The notes under the pieces are model-generated. The model saw nothing but the letters and a program-made list of their open reading frames with translations. It made no database searches and had not been told where the DNA came from. Source: Tragulus kanchil (lineage: Eukaryota; Chordata; Mammalia; Artiodactyla; Tragulidae). From it: a DNA stretch of 64,000 nt. Both the position numbers and the translations under genes were made by a program. Where the stretch lies: the NCBI GenBank assembly GCA_022376925.1, contig JAIOJX010000001.1, forward strand, positions 41,140,324 to 41,204,323, written 5' to 3'. Within the stretch, counting starts at the first letter, position 1, and each line of letters opens with the position of its first letter. This document shows, piece after piece, positions 34,470 through 47,327 of the stretch.

Positions 34470-34648
34470 AATTTCATTTTGCTTGCAAATATATATCCAG
34501 GTGTCACAGCACCATGTGTTGAAATTCCTACTCTTGTTCTACTGAATTGTCTTGGGGCCCTATTCAAAAATCAATTGACCATGGAGCTATGGATTTATTT
34601 ATGCACACTTAACTCTATTATACTGATCTATATATGTCTATCCTTATT
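34470..34648 (-). mobile_element. L1 ORF2 fragment, antisense (first copy, cut at the joint)
   Basis: Contains tgtgttgaaattcctactcttg, ggccctattcaaaaatcaattgacc and tatatatgtctatccttatt, the antisense of the L1 ORF2 end. It stops at the joint of duplication 11 and is read in full from about 35620. Confidence 0.75.
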
Positions 34649-35552
34649 ATCAAGACAACCTCAAAAAAAATTCCATGCAATGAGGTACACTATCAAACAT
34701 CACAAAATCTCTAACCCAGTGGTACAACTCTCTTGGGGATTAATTTGGCTAAGGCTGAATGTTTAGCTAAAGAAATGTGATCCTCAAGTCTCAGAGAAAT
34801 AAGTACCCCTGCTTATTTTGCCTAAAAACTGTTGTCCTGGAAGATGTAAATAACAAAAACTGCAAAAATTCACTAAGACAATCTGGAATTACAATGGCCA
34901 TTGTGAGACATGTTTAGAATGGGTGCAAAATATGCCACCTCCAAAATGCCACTTTGGCATATTGATTAATTTTAAATTAAAGTTACTTGAGAAGCAGCCA
35001 GAGTAAGAAGGACATTCTGGCTCTCCTTTGTCACCTTGAAAGCAGGAAATAAACTTATGAAGGGTACCCTTCCTATACCTGAAGGATAAAAGGTATTCTT
35101 ATCACCAGAAAAAGGATATTTAGGATGAGAAGGCTGTAAAAACAAACCTTCTTATTTCACTGATTTATTTACTATCCTTCTCCAAGCCAAACTCTCTCAT
35201 CTTGTAAAATTTTCACTTATTCATAGTCACACAGTCTAAAAGATCTAAAGCTCCTTGCTTTGGTCACTTCATATTTTTATGGGGTTCTCATATATATGAA
35301 ATTAAACTGTTTTTCTCCTGGTAATCTATTTCATGCTAATTTAATTATTAGTCTTTCTAGAGTTATCATCATAAATATAATACATACATACAATTTTTAT
35401 TCTACCCAGGTTTACTAAAAGTCAAACAAACTCATGTTATCTCTGTTACAGAGATAACACACACAGATAACATAAAGAATTTGTTAGCAAGGATGATAAA
35501 CTGTAATGTAGTCTAAGGTAATGAAGAGTTACAAACATGTTTCCTTCTAAGA

Positions 35553-35556
<4 letters not shown>

Positions 35557-35585
<29 letters not shown>
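35557..35585. repeat. CA microsatellite (second copy, 29 bases)
   Basis: Same locus as 34412-34438 but one dinucleotide longer. Confidence 0.97.
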
Positions 35586-35589
<4 letters not shown>

Positions 35590-35619
35590 TTTGTATATGG
35601 TGGAAGGGATAGGTCCAAT

Positions 35620-36500
35620 TTCATTTTGCTTGCAAATATATATCCAGGTGTCACAGCACCATGTGTTGAAATTCCTACTCTTGTTCTACTGAATTGTCTT
35701 GGGGCCCTATTCAAAAATCAATTGACCATGGAGCTATGGATTTATTTATGCACACTTAACTCTATTATACTGATCTATATATGTCTATCCTTATTTCAGT
35801 GCAACACTGCTTTGATCACTGAAGCTTTGTAGTACATTTCGAAATCAGGAAATGTGAGTATTTACACCCTTTTCATATTTTTTGAGATCATTTTGGCACT
35901 TCAGAGTGTCTTACAATTTTGTGCAAATTTTAGGATGAGCTTTAACATTCCTTCCAAAAAAAGAAGTTGGTATTTTGGTAGGGATTTCATTGAATGCTTA
36001 GATCCATCTTAATTATATTAAATCTTCCAAACCATGGACATGGTAGATCTCTACATTTATTTACTCTTTTGTAACTTCTTTTGGCAATGTTATGTAGTAT
36101 TCAGTGTAAAAGTACTGCTCTTTTTTGCTTATATCTATTCCTAAGTGTTTTACTAGTCATATAATACGAATGTAATTGCTGAATTTCTGTTTCAGATATT
36201 ATCAGTGTACAGAACAGAATTGATTTTTTGCATATTGATCATGTATGCCAAAACTTTGCTTAACTACTTTTTTAAATACCACATTGTGGATTCCTTATAA
36301 TTTTCTATAAGAAAGAGAATATTATCTATAAAGGAGGGTATTTTAATTATCCATTATTCATCTAGATGTGCTTTATTATTTATTAATGCTTTCTTGCTTA
36401 ATTATCCTGGCTAGATATTCCAGTACAATGGTTATTAAAAGTGGCAAGAATGGATACCTTTCTCCAGTTCCTGATCTTAGAGGAAATCATTTCTAAAACA
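35620..36500 (-). mobile_element. L1 ORF2, antisense
   Basis: Antisense L1 wording in order: caacactgctttgatcactgaagctttgtagtacatttcgaaatcagg, ttttggtagggatttcattgaatgc, tttgcttatatctattcctaagtg, ggttattaaaagtggcaagaatgg. All sense frames are disrupted. Repeated at 36732-37587 through duplication 12. Confidence 0.85.
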
Positions 36501-37819
36501 TGCTTAATTTTTTTAATTGTGGTTTAAAGAAAGGTAACATATAATTTACCATCTTGCCAGTGTTTAAGTATATATTTCAATAGTGTTTAGTCACATGATT
36601 GTGTTAAAGATCTCCAGCAGTTTTTCACCTTGCAAAACTAAAAATCTATGTTCACTGAACTATTTCTCATTACTCACTTCCACCAGCATCTGGCAACCAC
36701 CACTTTCTGTTTCTATTAATGTGATGAATTTAGGTGTCACAGCACCATGTGTTGAAATTCCTACTCTTGTTCTACTGAATTGTCTTGGGGCCCTATTCAA
36801 AAATCAATTGACCATGGAGCTATGGATTTATTTATGCACACTTAACTCTATTATACTGATCTATATATGTCTATCCTTATTTCAGTGCAACACTGCTTTG
36901 ATCACTGAAGCTTTGTAGTACATTTCGAAATCAGGAAATGTGAGTATTTACACCCTTTTCATATTTTTTGAGATCATTTTGGCACTTCAGAGTGTCTTAC
37001 AATTTTGTGCAAATTTTAGGATGAGCTTTAACATTCCTTCCAAAAAAAGAAGTTGGTATTTTGGTAGGGATTTCATTGAATGCTTAGATCCATCTTAATT
37101 ATATTAAATCTTCCAAACCATGGACATGGTAGATCTCTACATTTATTTACTCTTTTGTAACTTCTTTTGGCAATGTTATGTAGTATTCAGTGTAAAAGTA
37201 CTGCTCTTTTTTGCTTATATCTATTCCTAAGTGTTTTACTAGTCATATAATACGAATGTAATTGCTGAATTTCTGTTTCAGATATTATCAGTGTACAGAA
37301 CAGAATTGATTTTTTGCATATTGATCATGTATGCCAAAACTTTGCTTAACTACTTTTTTAAATACCACATTGTGGATTCCTTATAATTTTCTATAAGAAA
37401 GAGAATATTATCTATAAAGGGAGGGTATTTTAATTATCCATTATTCATCTAGATGTGCTTTATTATTTATTAATGCTTTCTTGCTTAATTATCCTGGCTA
37501 GATATTCCAGTACAATGGTTATTAAAAGTGGCAAGAATGGATACCTTTCTCCAGTTCCTGATCTTAGAGGAAATCATTTCTAAAACATGCTTAATTTTTT
37601 TAATTGTGGTTTAAAGAAAGGTAACATATAATTTACCATCTTGCCAGTGTTTAAGTATATATTTCAATAGTGTTTAGTCACATGATTGTGTTAAAGATCT
37701 CCAGCAGTTTTTCACCTTGCAAAACTAAAAATCTATGTTCACTGAACTATTTCTCATTACTCACTTCCACCAGCATCTGGCAACCACCACTTTCTGTTTC
37801 TATTAATGTGATGAATTTA
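35646..37819. repeat. Tandem direct duplication 12 (35646-36732 and 36732-37819)
   Basis: Period 1086 bp (1087 after one extra G in an aaaggagg/aaagggagg run). Blunt joint at aattta/aggtgtc with about one shared base. Copies otherwise identical to my reading. It shares its first 150 bases with the end of duplication 11 and its last 16 with the start of duplication 13. Confidence 0.96.
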
Positions 37820-38000
37820 AACATATCATTTTAAGTGGAATTGCGCACTATCTTTCTGTGACTGACTTATTTCATTTAGCATGACATGCTCAAGCATCAT
37901 CCACATTACAGCATGTAACAAGATGTACAGCTTTTTAAAGGGTAACATTCCATCACATATACCACATTTTCTTAATCTGTTCACCTCTCTACAGAACTTT
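36501..38000 (-). mobile_element. L1 3' UTR-type sequence, antisense (including duplicated parts)
   Basis: Contains ttttaattgtggtttaaag, taacatataatttaccatct, agcatctggcaaccaccactttctg and ttatttcatttagcatgacatgc. Then comes agcatgtaacaagatgtac with a run to taccacattttcttaatctgttcacc. This is a very common antisense L1 3' UTR sentence. Interrupted at 36732 by the duplication joint. Confidence 0.75.
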
Positions 38001-40049
38001 GAAATGCTCTGTATATGTATCTTAGGTTCATGGGTCTAGAGTATTTCAAATCCCTCATTTTCTCTCTTTTTTTCTGTCTGGATTATCTATTAACAGAAGT
38101 ATTAAACTTCCTAACTATTATTATGTTGCTGTTTACTTCTTTTCAATTCTCTTAGAATTTGCCTTTTATTTTTAGATGTCCTGACGTTGGGAGCATAAGT
38201 ATTTACATCTGTTATATCTTCTAGATGAACTGACCCCTTTATTATTATACAATGACCTTTTACAGTCTCTTTTGACCATTTGTAATTTAAAGTCTACTTT
38301 GTCTCATATAAATATAGCTATCCTTTCTTTCTAGTAGGATAGGAAATCATAAAGACAGAATGATTGTGTTGTTTACTTTTATCTAAATTAACGTTGGATT
38401 TTACTAGATCACTTTCTAGCAATTATAGTTTGTGTGATTTTTGTTGCATTTTTTCTGAAATAATTTCTATTAACCGAATTGCTACTGTTGATCAACTGCT
38501 ACAACCCTGCCATGAATCATTTTGGGCATAATTTTCATAACATCTTTACATTTTTATAAAATAATGCTGCCTGGTAATAGCTGTAATTTTTTTCCTTATT
38601 GCTTTTAATTTGTCATTAATGCTATCATTATAAAAGTATTTAAAGGTTTTCCTTCTTTTTATATTTGTTGTGGTGGTTAATACAGCATGCGAGCTGTATT
38701 TTTTTAAGGTTTTGGTAGAATTCCCCTGAGAAGTCATATGGCTTAGGACATTTCTGCAGGTTAAATGATGGGAAGAGGGAATAATTCATTGAAAAAGTTT
38801 ATTTTATGGAAACTGAACATTTAAAATTTTCTTCCTAGTCTGAGTTCAGTTTTGGCCATTTATATTTCCTAGAAACTAATCCAAATAATCCAGATTTTCA
38901 TATATAGTCATAAACAATTGGCAGTAATGTGATGAATTTAAACATATCATTTTAAGTGGAATTGCGCACTATCTTTCTGTGACTGACTTATTTCATTTAG
39001 CATGACATGCTCAAGCATCATCCACATTACAGCATGTAACAAGATGTACAGCTTTTTAAAGGGTAACATTCCATCACATATACCACATTTTCTTAATCTG
39101 TTCACCTCTCTACAGAACTTTGAAATGCTCTGTATATGTATCTTAGGTTCATGGGTCTAGAGTATTTCAAATCCCTCATTTTCTCTCTTTTTTTCTGTCT
39201 GGATTATCTATTAACAGAAGTATTAAACTTCCTAACTATTATTATGTTGCTGTTTACTTCTTTTCAATTCTCTTAGAATTTGCCTTTTATTTTTAGATGT
39301 CCTGACGTTGGGAGCATAAGTATTTACATCTGTTATATCTTCTAGATGAACTGACCCCTTTATTATTATACAATGACCTTTTACAGTCTCTTTTGACCAT
39401 TTGTAATTTAAAGTCTACTTTGTCTCATATAAATATAGCTATCCTTTCTTTCTAGTAGGATAGGAAATCATAAAGACAGAATGATTGTGTTGTTTACTTT
39501 TATCTAAATTAACGTTGGATTTTACTAGATCACTTTCTAGCAATTATAGTTTGTGTGATTTTTGTTGCATTTTTTCTGAAATAATTTCTATTAACCGAAT
39601 TGCTACTGTTGATCAACTGCTACAACCCTGCCATGAATCATTTTGGGCATAATTTTCATAACATCTTTACATTTTTATAAAATAATGCTGCCTGGTAATA
39701 GCTGTAATTTTTTTCCTTATTGCTTTTAATTTGTCATTAATGCTATCATTATAAAAGTATTTAAAGGTTTTCCTTCTTTTTATATTTGTTGTGGTGGTTA
39801 ATACAGCATGCGAGCTGTATTTTTTTAAGGTTTTGGTAGAATTCCCCTGAGAAGTCATATGGCTTAGGACATTTCTGCAGGTTAAATGATGGGAAGAGGG
39901 AATAATTCATTGAAAAAGTTTATTTTATGGAAACTGAACATTTAAAATTTTCTTCCTAGTCTGAGTTCAGTTTTGGCCATTTATATTTCCTAGAAACTAA
40001 TCCAAATAATCCAGATTTTCATATATAGTCATAAACAATTGACAGTAAT
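37804..40049. repeat. Tandem direct duplication 13 (37804-38928 and 38925-40049)
   Basis: Period exactly 1121 bp with 4 shared bases at the joint. One visible substitution (aattggcagtaat versus aattgacagtaat) lies right at the end. The unit is antisense L1-like DNA. The 63-codon minus-strand frames are identical copies. Confidence 0.96.
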
Positions 40050-40860
40050 AGTTACTAATAATTACTCCTCTCTGTAACCACTGTTACAGCATTACCTTTT
40101 CTGTTGTGCTTATTTTTATGCTTTCTACTTTTTTCATTCATTAAATGACTGAATTTCTAATACATATTTTGTGTACCAAAAATTGGATTGATCTCTTGGT
40201 TCTGCTATTTTCCAAATCATCAATAAATTGCTCAATTTTGCTTTCCATTCTTGTTTATAGCTTTGATTTTGTCGTTACTGTGGTTAATTTATCATATTGA
40301 CTTGAGTAATTCTTATAGGATTTCTTTCCATTCTTTTTTTTCCCCCTAATTTGACAGCCTTTGGAGCTAGTATCATGTCGCAGTCTGTCCATGCTTTCCA
40401 CATCTATCTTTCTGTTTGATATCTCTGTGATATTCCTTTAGTATGTTTAACCATATGTGAGTCAGTGCCTGTTATTTTAGTTGCTTTAGTGGTAAAACAA
40501 AACTTGATATCTGATAGAACATGCTCTCTTTCTTTATAATTTGGCAACATTTTTGGTGCTTGGGGGTTTTGTGAATTTATGATCAGGTTTTCAAATTTCA
40601 TGAAAAACATGTCAGGATTTAAATTGAAAGTACACTGATTTTTACATTATTGATTTTTAACAAATGATTATAGATCTATTAAGGTTACTAACTTCTTCCT
40701 GATTTAAGTTTTTATGAAGTAAAACACTTGCCTAAATACAGTCTTGGAAAATGTGTCTGTTAGTATACTAGGGAACATAACAAATATGCTTTAATGAAAA
40801 ATGAATTTTTTATAAGTAAATTTTAGTATGATAATTTTGAAAATTAGAGATTTTTTCTTT
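38001..40860 (-). mobile_element. L1-derived A+T-rich sequence, antisense
   Basis: Phrases such as tctgtctggattatctattaacagaagtattaaac, gaccatttgtaatttaaagtctactttgtctcatataaatatagc and ctgctacaaccctgcc are antisense L1 style. Attribution is good for the middle and weaker toward 40100-40860. No coding frame. Confidence 0.55.
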
Positions 40861-43600
40861 CATATTTATTAAGACATAATTGGCCTAAGTATAGCATAAA
40901 TTCAAGAGGCACAACATTAAAAAATAAAAAGATACATAGCATAATGAACTTACACATATCATAAAATGATTACCATGCTAAGTATAGATTATATTCATCA
41001 TTTCATATAAATACAAAAATATATTTTTAAGGAAGTTTCTTTTCTTGTGATGACAACTTTTAGGATCAATTAACTTAACTTTCAAATATATGGTACAGTA
41101 GTATTAATGGTCATCATCATGTACCTTAGTCTTAAAACTGTAACTTTGTGGTTTTGATCACTTAATCCAAATATCCCCTAAATTCCCCAAGTCACACCAC
41201 TGGTAAACACAAGTCTAATTTCTTTTTCTGAGTTTGATTCACTTTTAATATTCTAGATATCCATGTGATCATATGGTATTTGTCTTCTTCTAACTCATTT
41301 CACTTACCATAATGCCAGCAAGGTCCACCCATGTTATTCCAAGTAACAGGATTTCCTTATTTTTGGTGGGCTGGAGGGTATTCCAGTGTGTGTATGTGTA
41401 TACCATATTTTCTTATCCATTCATCAACTGATGGACACTTGGGATGTTTCCATATTTTAGCTATTGTAAATAATGCTGCAATAAACATTGGGCTTCAGAT
41501 ATCTCTTCAGCACAGTGATCTAATATCCTTTACTGATAAACCCAGAGATGGAAATGTTGGATCATATGGTAGCTCAACTTTAAAAGTTTCGTAAAATCTT
41601 TATATTGTTTTCCATGGCAGCTGTACCAATTTACAGTCCCACTAAGTGTGCACAATGGTTTGCTTTTCTTCATATCTTCAACAACGTTTGTTATCTCTTG
41701 CCTTTTTGATGATGGTCATTCTAACATGTGTGAGGTGATACCTCACCATGATTTTGATTTGCAGTCCCCTAAAGATCAGTGATGATAAATACCTTTTCTT
41801 GTTGGCCATTTGTATAGCTTCTTTGGCAAACTGTCTACTTTGGACCTTTGCCCATTCTTTAAATTGCATTATTTCATTTTTTACGATTGAGTTGTATGAC
41901 TTCATATATTCTGTATATTAATTCCTTATCAGATATATGATTTGCAAATATTTTCTCCTGTTTGGTAGGTTGCCTTTTCATTTTGTTGACTGATTCTTCT
42001 GATATCCAAAAGCTTTTTACTTTTACATATGTAGTCAGATTTATTTTTATCACTTGTGCTTTAGATAGCATATCCAAAAGTGATATTTTAAGGAAGTTTC
42101 TTTTCTTGTGATGACAACTTTTAGGATCAATTAACTTAACTTTCAAATATATGGTACAGTAGTATTAATGGTCATCATCATGTACCTTAGTCTTAAAACT
42201 GTAACTTTGTGGTTTTGATCACTTAATCCAAATATCCCCTAAATTCCCCAAGTCACACCACTGGTAAACACAAGTCTAATTTCTTTTTCTGAGTTTGATT
42301 CACTTTTAATATTCTAGATATCCATGTGATCATATGGTATTTGTCTTCTTCTAACTCATTTCACTTACCATAATGCCAGCAAGGTCCACCCATGTTATTC
42401 CAAGTAACAGGATTTCCTTATTTTTGGTGGGCTGGAGGGTATTCCAGTGTGTGTATGTGTATACCATATTTTCTTATCCATTCATCAACTGATGGACACT
42501 TGGGATGTTTCCATATTTTAGCTATTGTAAATAATGCTGCAATAAACATTGGGCTTCAGATATCTCTTCAGCACAGTGATCTAATATCCTTTACTGATAA
42601 ACCCAGAGATGGAAATGTTGGATCATATGGTAGCTCAACTTTAAAAGTTTCGTAAAATCTTTATATTGTTTTCCATGGCAGCTGTACCAATTTACAGTCC
42701 CACTAAGTGTGCACAATGGTTTGCTTTTCTTCATATCTTCAACAACGTTTGTTATCTCTTGCCTTTTTGATGATGGTCATTCTAACATGTGTGAGGTGAT
42801 ACCTCACCATGATTTTTATTTGCAGCCCCCTAAAGATCAGTGATGATAAATACCTTTTCTTGTTGGCCATTTGTATAGCTTCTTTGGCAAACTGTCTACT
42901 TTGGACCTTTGCCCATTCTTTAAATTGCATTATTTCATTTTTTACGATTGAGTTGTATGACTTCATATATTCTGTATATTAATTCCTTATCAGATATATG
43001 ATTTGCAAATATTTTCTCCTGTTTGGTAGGTTGCCTTTTCATTTTGTTGACTGATTCTTCTGATATCCAAAAGCTTTTTACTTTTACATATGTAGTCAGA
43101 TTTATTTTTATCACTTGTGCTTTAGATAGCATATCCAAAAAGTTATCATTGCCAAGACCCTTGTCATTAAGTTTTTTCCTGTTTTTCTTCTAGTATTACG
43201 GTTTCGGTCTTAAATTTAAGTCTTTCATGAATTTAGAGTTCATTTTTGTGAATAGTGTAATATAGGGGCACAATTTCATTCTTTTATATGTGAATAAACA
43301 ACTTTCCTGGGGCCACTGATTGAAGAAATCATATTTTTTCCACTGAGTATTCTTGGATCTTTTGAAATAAGGTTTGACTATATATGTATTGGTTTACTTC
43401 TGGGCTCTTAATATGTTCCATTGTTCTAAGGGTCTGTTTTTGTATCAGTACAATATTGTTTGGATTATTATAACTTTACAATATAGGTTCATATCAGGAA
43501 GTGTGATGTCTCATTTATTTTTGTACACTCTTTGATGATGGCCATTCTGACTGGGGTGAGGTGATATCTCATTGTTGCTTTCATTAACATTTCCAAAGAG
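40861..43600 (-). mobile_element. L1 3' UTR into ORF2, antisense (with duplicated parts)
   Basis: Begins atttattaagacataattgg, typical of an L1 3' UTR read backwards. It continues with tcttgtgatgacaacttttagg, gtaccttagtcttaaaactg, gtgtataccatattttcttatcc, taatgctgcaataaacattggg, ccatggcagctgtaccaatttacag and gatgatggtcattctaacatg. ORF2 side follows with ttgatttgcagtcccc. Duplications 14 and 15 repeat parts of it; the last part is read again at 43891-44696. Confidence 0.85.
41025..43140. repeat. Tandem direct duplication 14 (41025-42079 and 42086-43140)
   Basis: Period exactly 1061 bp with a 6-base filler. Two substitutions are visible near 41757-41766 against 42818-42827 (ttttgatttgcagtcccc versus tttttatttgcagccccc). 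Copies otherwise match, including the 87-codon and 75-codon frames. The last 342 bases overlap duplication 15. Confidence 0.96.
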
Positions 43601-44984
43601 TTAGCCAAGTTGTGAAAGCAAAGGAAATTAAAAGTGCTACCCCAATGAAAATATGAATGATAAGAAAGCAAAATAGCCTTACTGCTGATATAGAGAACAT
43701 TTTAGTGGTCTGGAAAGATCAAACCAGCCAGAATATTTCCTTAAGCCAAAGTCAGATCTAAAGCAAAGTCCTAACTGTTCAACTCCATGGAGAGAGGTGA
43801 GGAAGCTGCAGAAGAAAAGTTTAAAGCCAGCAGAGGTTGTCATGAGGTTTAAGGAAAGAAGTGATTCCCATCACATAAACGTGAAAGGTAATACCTCACC
43901 ATGATTTTGATTTGCAGTCCCCTAAAGATCAGTGATGATAAATACCTTTTCTTGTTGGCCATTTGTATAGCTTCTTTGGCAAACTGTCTACTTTGGACCT
44001 TTGCCCATTCTTTAAATTGCATTATTTCATTTTTTACGATTGAGTTGTATGACTTCATATATTCTGTATATTAATTCCTTATCAGATATATGATTTGCAA
44101 ATATTTTCTCCTGTTTGGTAGGTTGCCTTTTCATTTTGTTGACTGATTCTTCTGATATCCAAAAGCTTTTTACTTTTACATATGTAGTCAGATTTATTTT
44201 TATCACTTGTGCTTTAGATAGCATATCCAAAAAGTTATCATTGCCAAGACCCTTGTCATTAAGTTTTTTCCTGTTTTTCTTCTAGTATTACGGTTTCGGT
44301 CTTAAATTTAAGTCTTTCATGAATTTAGAGTTCATTTTTGTGAATAGTGTAATATAGGGGCACAATTTCATTCTTTTATATGTGAATAAACAACTTTCCT
44401 GGGGCCACTGATTGAAGAAATCATATTTTTTCCACTGAGTATTCTTGGATCTTTTGAAATAAGGTTTGACTATATATGTATTGGTTTACTTCTGGGCTCT
44501 TAATATGTTCCATTGTTCTAAGGGTCTGTTTTTGTATCAGTACAATATTGTTTGGATTATTATAACTTTACAATATAGGTTCATATCAGGAAGTGTGATG
44601 TCTCATTTATTTTTTGTACACTCTTTGATGATGGCCATTCTGACTGGGGTGAGGTGATATCTCATTGTTGCTTTCATTAACATTTCCAAAGAGTTAGCCA
44701 AGTTGTGAAAGCAAAGGAAATTAAAAGTGCTACCCCAATGAAAATATGAATGATAAGAAAGCAAAATAGCCTTACTGCTGATATAGAGAACATTTTAGTG
44801 GTCTGGAAAGATCAAACCAGCCAGAATATTTCCTTAAGCCAAAGTCAGATCTAAAGCAAAGTCCTAACTGTTCAACTCCATGGAGAGAGGTGAGGAAGCT
44901 GCAGAAGAAAAGTTTAAAGCCAGCAGAGGTTGTCATGAGGTTTAAGGAAAGAAGTGATTCCCATCACATAAACGTGAAAGGTAA
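42799..44984. repeat. Tandem direct duplication 15 (42799-43891 and 43891-44984)
   Basis: Period 1092-1093 bp with a blunt joint. The unit spans the end of the antisense L1 and the beginning of Tigger1. At the variable site its second copy carries the tttgatttgcagtcccc version found in the first copy of duplication 14, not the version in its own first copy. Chain overlap means part of the L1 is present three times (41738, 42799, 43891). Confidence 0.96.
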
Positions 44985-45284
44985 GGCAGCAAGTGCTAAC
45001 GTAGAAGCTGCAGAGAAACTTATCCAAAAGATCTAGCTAAGATAATTAATGAAGGTGGATACACTAAGCAACTGACTTTCAGTGGAAACAAAACAACCTT
45101 CTATTGGAAGAAAATGCCATCTAGGATTTTCACAACTAGAAAGGAGTAGTCAATGCCTGGCTTAGAAATTTCAAAGAACAAGTTGACTCCCTTGTTAGGA
45201 GACAGTGGATATGGTGATTTTAGGTTGAAGCCAATATTCATTTACCATTCTGAATCCTAGGGCTCTTAAGAATTATGCTAAATC

Positions 45285-45552
45285 GGGCTTTCCTGGTGGT
45301 GCAGTGGGTAAAGAGTCCACCTTGCAGTGCAAGGGGCACTGGTTCAATCCCTGGCACGGGAAGATTCCATATACCACAGAGTGGCTGGACTGGTGTGTCC
45401 AATTACAAGCCAGCGCTCTGGAGCGCATGCACCCAGAGCCGGTGCTCTGCAACAAGAGTGGCCACTGTGGTGGGAGGCCCACACAGGCCGAAGAATTAAG
45501 ATGGATGAAAATAAATAAGTGAAGGACCAATAAAAAAGGAAAAAAAATGAAA
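45285..45552 (+). mobile_element. tRNA-Glu SINE inside Tigger1, 17-bp target-site duplication (first copy)
   Basis: Head gggctttcctggtggtgcag, B box ggttcaatccc, body with gtggctggactggtgtgtcc, gagcgcatgcacccagagcc and gtgggaggcccacacaggc, A-rich tail. The Tigger1 17-mer aagaattatgctaaatc is at 45268-45284 and 45553-45569. Frames of 63-85 codons on both strands are SINE artefacts. Confidence 0.95.
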
Positions 45553-45729
45553 AAGAATTATGCTAAATCTACTCTGCCTGTGATTTATAAATGGAAGAAT
45601 AAGAAAGTCTGGAAAACTGCACGTTTGTTTACAGAACAGCTCAGTGAACAATTTAAGCCCACTGTAGAGACCTACTGCAAAGAGAAAAAGATTCCTCTGA
45701 AAATATTACTAGTCATTGACAATGCACCT

Positions 45730-45858
45730 GTGTGCTAAGTCACTACCGTCGTGTCCCAACTCTTTGCAACCCCATGGATTGTAGCCTGTCAGGCTCCTCT
45801 GTCCATGAGATTATCCTGCCAAGAATATTGGAGTGGGTTTCCATTTCCTTCTTCAGCA
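45730..45858 (-). mobile_element. Bov-A-type SINE fragment inside the Tigger1 transposase, 11-bp target-site duplication (first copy)
   Basis: Reads gtgctaagtcactaccgtcg, cccaactctttgcaacccca, gcctgtcaggctcctctgtcc and aagaatattggagtgggttt, the reverse of the Bov-A unit. acaatgcacct flanks it at 45719-45729 and 45859-45869. It interrupts the transposase directly after the IDNAP motif. Confidence 0.93.
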
Positions 45859-46384
45859 ACAATGCACCTAATTGCCAAAGATCTCTGATGGAAGTGCACA
45901 AAGAGATTGTTCTTTACATGCCTGGAATACAACATTCATTCTGTAACCCATGGATCAAGAAGTCATTTTGATTTTTAAGTCTTATTATTTAAGAAAAACA
46001 TTTCATAAATGCTATAGCTGTCATAGATAGGGATTACTCTCATGGATCTGGGCAAAGTAAATAGAAAACCTTCTGGGAATGACTCAGCATTCTAGATGCC
46101 ATTAGGAACACTTGTGATTGACAGGAAGAGGTCAAAACATCAACATTAACAGGACTTTGGGCACTAAGCAACTGACTTTCAGTGGAAACAAAACAACCTT
46201 CTATTGGAAGAAAATGCCATCTAGGATTTTCACAACTAGAAAGGAGTAGTCAATGCCTGGCTTAGAAATTTCAAAGAACAAGTTGACTCCCTTGTTAGGA
46301 GACAGTGGATATGGTGATTTTAGGTTGAAGCCAATATTCATTTACCATTCTGAATCCTAGGGCTCTTAAGAATTATGCTAAATC

Positions 46385-46655
46385 GGGCTTTCCTGGTGGT
46401 GCAGTGGGTAAAGAGTCCACCTTGCAGTGCAAGGGGCACTGGTTCAATCCCTGGCACGGGAAGATTCCATATACCACAGAGTGGCTGGACTGGTGTGTCC
46501 AATTACAAGCCAGCGCTCTGGAGCGCATGCACCCAGAGCCGGTGCTCTGCAACAAGAGTGGCCACTGTGGTGGGAGGCCCACACAGGCCGAAGAATTAAG
46601 ATGGATGAAAATAAATAAGTGAAGGACCAATAAAAGAGGCCAAAAAAAAATGAAA
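46385..46655 (+). mobile_element. tRNA-Glu SINE inside Tigger1, second copy from duplication 16
   Basis: Same insertion as 45285-45552 with the same flanks. Only the tail differs (aaagaggccaaaaaaaaa), and this version keeps the aaagaggcc that other family members carry. Confidence 0.93.
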
Positions 46656-46832
46656 AAGAATTATGCTAAATCTACTCTGCCTGTGATTTATAAATGGAAG
46701 AATAAGAAAGTCTGGAAAACTGCACGTTTGTTTACAGAACAGCTCAGTGAACAATTTAAGCCCACTGTAGAGACCTACTGCAAAGAGAAAAAGATTCCTC
46801 TGAAAATATTACTAGTCATTGACAATGCACCT

Positions 46833-46961
46833 GTGTGCTAAGTCACTACCGTCGTGTCCCAACTCTTTGCAACCCCATGGATTGTAGCCTGTCAGGCTCC
46901 TCTGTCCATGAGATTATCCTGCCAAGAATATTGGAGTGGGTTTCCATTTCCTTCTTCAGCA
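46833..46961 (-). mobile_element. Bov-A-type SINE fragment, second copy from duplication 16
   Basis: Copy of 45730-45858 with the same target-site repeats. Not an independent insertion. Confidence 0.93.
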
Positions 46962-47327
46962 ACAATGCACCTAATTGCCAAAGATCTCTGATGGAAGTGC
47001 ACAAAGAGATTGTTCTTTACATGCCTGGAATACAACATTCATTCTGTAACCCATGGATCAAGAAGTCATTTTGATTTTTAAGTCTTATTATTTAAGAAAA
47101 ACATTTCATAAATGCTATAGCTGTCATAGATAGGGATTACTCTCATGGATCTGGGCAAAGTAAATAGAAAACCTTCTGGGAATGACTCAGCATTCTAGAT
47201 GCCATTAGGAACACTTGTGATTGACAGGAAGAGGTCAAAACATCAACATTAACAGGACTTCACAAGAAGTTGATTCCAGCCCTCATGATTGACTTTGAGG
47301 GGTTCAAAATTTCAATGGATGAAGTAG

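Larger units (their letters stand above)
33506..35795. repeat. Tandem direct duplication 11 (33506-34648 and 34651-35795)
   Basis: Period 1145 bp before and 1147 bp after a CA microsatellite, which is two bases longer in copy 2. Two bases of filler. Otherwise near-identical. The last 150 bases of copy 2 start duplication 12, so they occur three times. The left part of the unit is unclassified DNA; the right part is antisense L1. Confidence 0.96.
45062..47260. repeat. Tandem direct duplication 16 (45062-46157 and 46162-47260)
   Basis: Period 1100 bp, becoming 1103 after the A tail of the included SINE (aaaaaaggaaaaaa in copy 1, aaagaggccaaaaaa in copy 2). A 4-base filler, tggg, joins the copies. 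It duplicates the middle of the Tigger1 transposase together with its nested SINE and Bov-A insert. Confidence 0.95.
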
